Source: Sycobia sp. Sy_11 (taxonomy: Eukaryota > Arthropoda > Insecta > Hymenoptera > Epichrysomallidae). From it: a stretch of DNA of 64,000 nt. The stretch covers positions 5,904,001 to 5,968,000 of the forward strand of contig JACCIC010000004.1 in assembly GCA_018907035.1 (NCBI GenBank). The letters run 5' to 3'. The notes beneath the pieces are model-generated. The model was not told the DNA's origin, ran no database searches, and worked only from the letters and a program-made list of their open reading frames with translations. Shown in pieces: positions 62,510 through 64,000 of the stretch (position 1 is the first letter of the stretch; the number at the start of each line of letters is the position of its first letter). The position numbers were made by a program, and so were the translations under genes.

Positions 62510-62690
62510 CTTATAAAATTTTTATAAATTAATAGAATTATGATAATATAATAACAGTCAGACTGTCCTTGTTTATAATCACGTAAATTCTACGAAAGTG
62601 TTTATGAACAAGGACAGTCTGATTATCCTTCTCATTCTTATTATACTATTTTATGAAGACTGTAAGATCGAATAAAATATTTTTTTATAG
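62510..62690. mobile_element. MITE-like element, copy 2 (diverged)
   Basis: A strong inner inverted repeat (62553-62579 with 62600-62627, around CAGACTGTCCTTGTT) plus weaker outer arms to about 62510 and 62690. GAAGACTGTAAGATCG at 62656 matches AAAGACTGTAAGACCG of copy 1, and the inner ACTGTCCTTGTTTAT matches ACTGGCCTTGTTTAT of copy 1. The GC-rich centre of copy 1 is absent, so the two copies differ in length. Confidence 0.6.
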
Positions 62691-63053
62691 TTTTATTATT
62701 TAAGAAAATTATTAAAAATTTTCATTGGTATATGGTACTTCTTGAATCAAGATAAATTTGGAATCATTACTTAAAAGTTATTCAAAATATTTCTACGAGA
62801 TTCTCAAGTGTAAATGTGTCAAACTCATAGATGATTTGATATAATTGCAAATCTCATCATGTATTTTAGCTCCTTGTATGCTATCAGATAATTTCAATAA
62901 TGAATTTATGTAATTGAATTTCAAAATTATTTGAAATATTTTGTAATAATTAGCTAATATATTGCTAAATAGCATCTCATAATATACTAACAAACAAATT
63001 TTTAATACAAAGTTTCGTTAAAATAGAAAACATTCAGAAATTTGTAACTTTCA
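62691..63053. other. AT-rich gap
   Basis: No feature recognised. Confidence 0.5.
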
Positions 63054-63075
63054 AAAAAAAAAAAAAAAAAAAAAA
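63054..63075. repeat. Poly(A) tract
   Basis: A run of about 22 A at the boundary between AT-rich and CpG-rich DNA. It could be the tail of a decayed retroposed element or a simple homopolymer. Confidence 0.8.
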
Positions 63076-63505
63076 CAAAGAACCAATCCAGCAGTGCTTT
63101 CCAGGGCGCTGCCCCATAACACCGAACTAAAATATCACGGATCAGCGAGAACTCGGAGATCTTTAACGAGATTACTCCTAACCTACTGTGTGGAATCGCG
63201 TCGAGATCGATCGATCGACCTAGGAACCCGTTGGCCCAGTTTATGCATACACGTGCCTGACGGGCCATTGCAATATCTAGACAGAAGGGCGCGCGCGCGC
63301 TCATATCAACCATCGTCAGAAAAGCGCTCGCCTCGCGCGCCTCGGCGCGCGTCCCTTAATATTATCGACTGCTCGTGCACTTTGCGTCGACACCGCGATC
63401 GCCCGCGCCGGCCGCCCGGGTCATTTTCGTCCTGAGCTGGGCAACACGAGCCCCTTCGATCCCGTAGCCCAGATAAAGTAAATACGCGCGGACCAGCGGA
63501 CCACC
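63076..63505. other. CpG-rich island
   Basis: Strongly CpG-rich with GCGCGCGCGC near 63289 and GATCGATCGATCGA near 63205. Frames on both strands (63094-63435 plus, 63002-63313 minus) have no motif. Confidence 0.4.
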
Positions 63506-63509
63506 TTCG

Positions 63510-63541
<32 letters not shown>
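63506..63541. repeat. (GA)n microsatellite
   Basis: About 16 GA units following CGGC. Confidence 0.95.
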
Positions 63542-63545
<4 letters not shown>

Positions 63546-63603
63546 TCATCTCGTAGGTGTCCGGTGTCGAGATACTCTCTCGACACCTATACATATACAT
63601 ATA

Positions 63604-63605
<2 letters not shown>

Positions 63606-63653
<48 letters not shown>
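63606..63653. repeat. (TA)n microsatellite
   Basis: About 24 TA units. Confidence 0.95.
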
Positions 63654-63657
<4 letters not shown>

Positions 63658-63898
63658 ATATAGCATGTAACTCGGCTCCAGATAATTATAAGACCCGCGT
63701 GTCTTCCGCGTACTATCAGACTTGATCCGCCCGGGATGGTGCTCGGGGCGCGCGCGTCGCACTTTCACTTTTCCGGGTTATTGCGCACGCGCGCTGCAAA
63801 ACTGGTTGCGGGGGGGGGGTATTTTCATACGGCCTATCAGTTAAAATACAATAGGTAATGCATGCACCTGCGAGTGCGTCGCGGGTGTCAAAAGATAA
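63654..63898. other. CpG-rich island continued
   Basis: GC-rich with a G9 run near 63810. No gene. Confidence 0.4.
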
Positions 63899-63907
63899 AG
63901 AGAGAGC

Positions 63908-63954
<47 letters not shown>

Positions 63955-63967
63955 CGCGAGCGAAAGA
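63899..63967. repeat. (GA)n microsatellite, imperfect
   Basis: A GA array with GC and AA interruptions near the window end. Confidence 0.9.
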
Positions 63968-64000
63968 GATCGGATGACTGAGGACAGGAACAATTCCGGG

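Overview
The window looks like nuclear DNA of an insect, most likely a hymenopteran and plausibly a parasitoid wasp. The insect call rests on a mariner element, an arthropod-type LINE endonuclease, a defensin-like secreted peptide gene with a GT-AG intron, and an intronless MATH-BTB gene with a broken neighbouring copy. The wasp call is an inference: parasitoid genomes are known for expanded MATH-BTB and defensin-like families. The window is gene-poor. Long AT-rich stretches alternate with compact GC/CpG-rich islands, and both carry very long (TA)n, (GA)n/(CT)n and (GT)n arrays. Most open frames longer than 60 codons are microsatellite or antisense shadows.

Layout. 1-1400 is a decayed non-LTR retrotransposon (end of ORF1 plus the endonuclease part of ORF2, no reverse transcriptase). 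2071-4982 is the most interesting locus: a TATA box, a signal-peptide exon, a 2.6 kb intron and a second exon coding an eight-cysteine peptide with CSalpha-beta (defensin-like) spacing. Its intron holds a dead antisense mariner of 1,326 bp with both terminal repeats and TA target sites. 6114-6815 is a GC-rich coding-like patch with a TATA-like box and an immediate poly(A) signal. 10413-11351 is a clear intronless MATH-BTB gene. 12651-13255 is its degenerate neighbour, with most of the MATH domain lost and a frameshifted BTB, but it still encodes the BACK-like tail that the intact gene lacks.

From 13.4 kb to the end there is no gene I can name. What can be supported is: GC-rich islands (about 14.3-15.0, 17.5-18.6, 21.0-22.3, 25.4-26.3, 29.7-30.4, 36.8-37.1, 42.2-43.1, 46.1-46.5, 51.0-52.6, 55.2-55.7, 56.3-57.1, 58.3-59.3, 61.0-61.6 and 63.1-64.0 kb) that could be promoters, enhancers or untranslated first exons; a tRNA-derived SINE candidate at 49.24-49.44 kb; a diverged tandem repeat of three 110-bp units at 48.66 kb; two copies of one inverted-repeat (MITE-like) family at 39.94 and 62.5 kb; and three short coding-like patches (12185-12382 +, 39526-39702 -, 55484-55690 +). 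The region could be an intergenic desert or the inside of a very long intron of a gene lying outside the window.

The genes do not form a pathway. The peptide gene probably acts outside the cell (defence or venom-like). The MATH-BTB protein would act inside the cell as a possible cullin-3 substrate adaptor. All positions of islands and gaps are by eye; no database search was possible.
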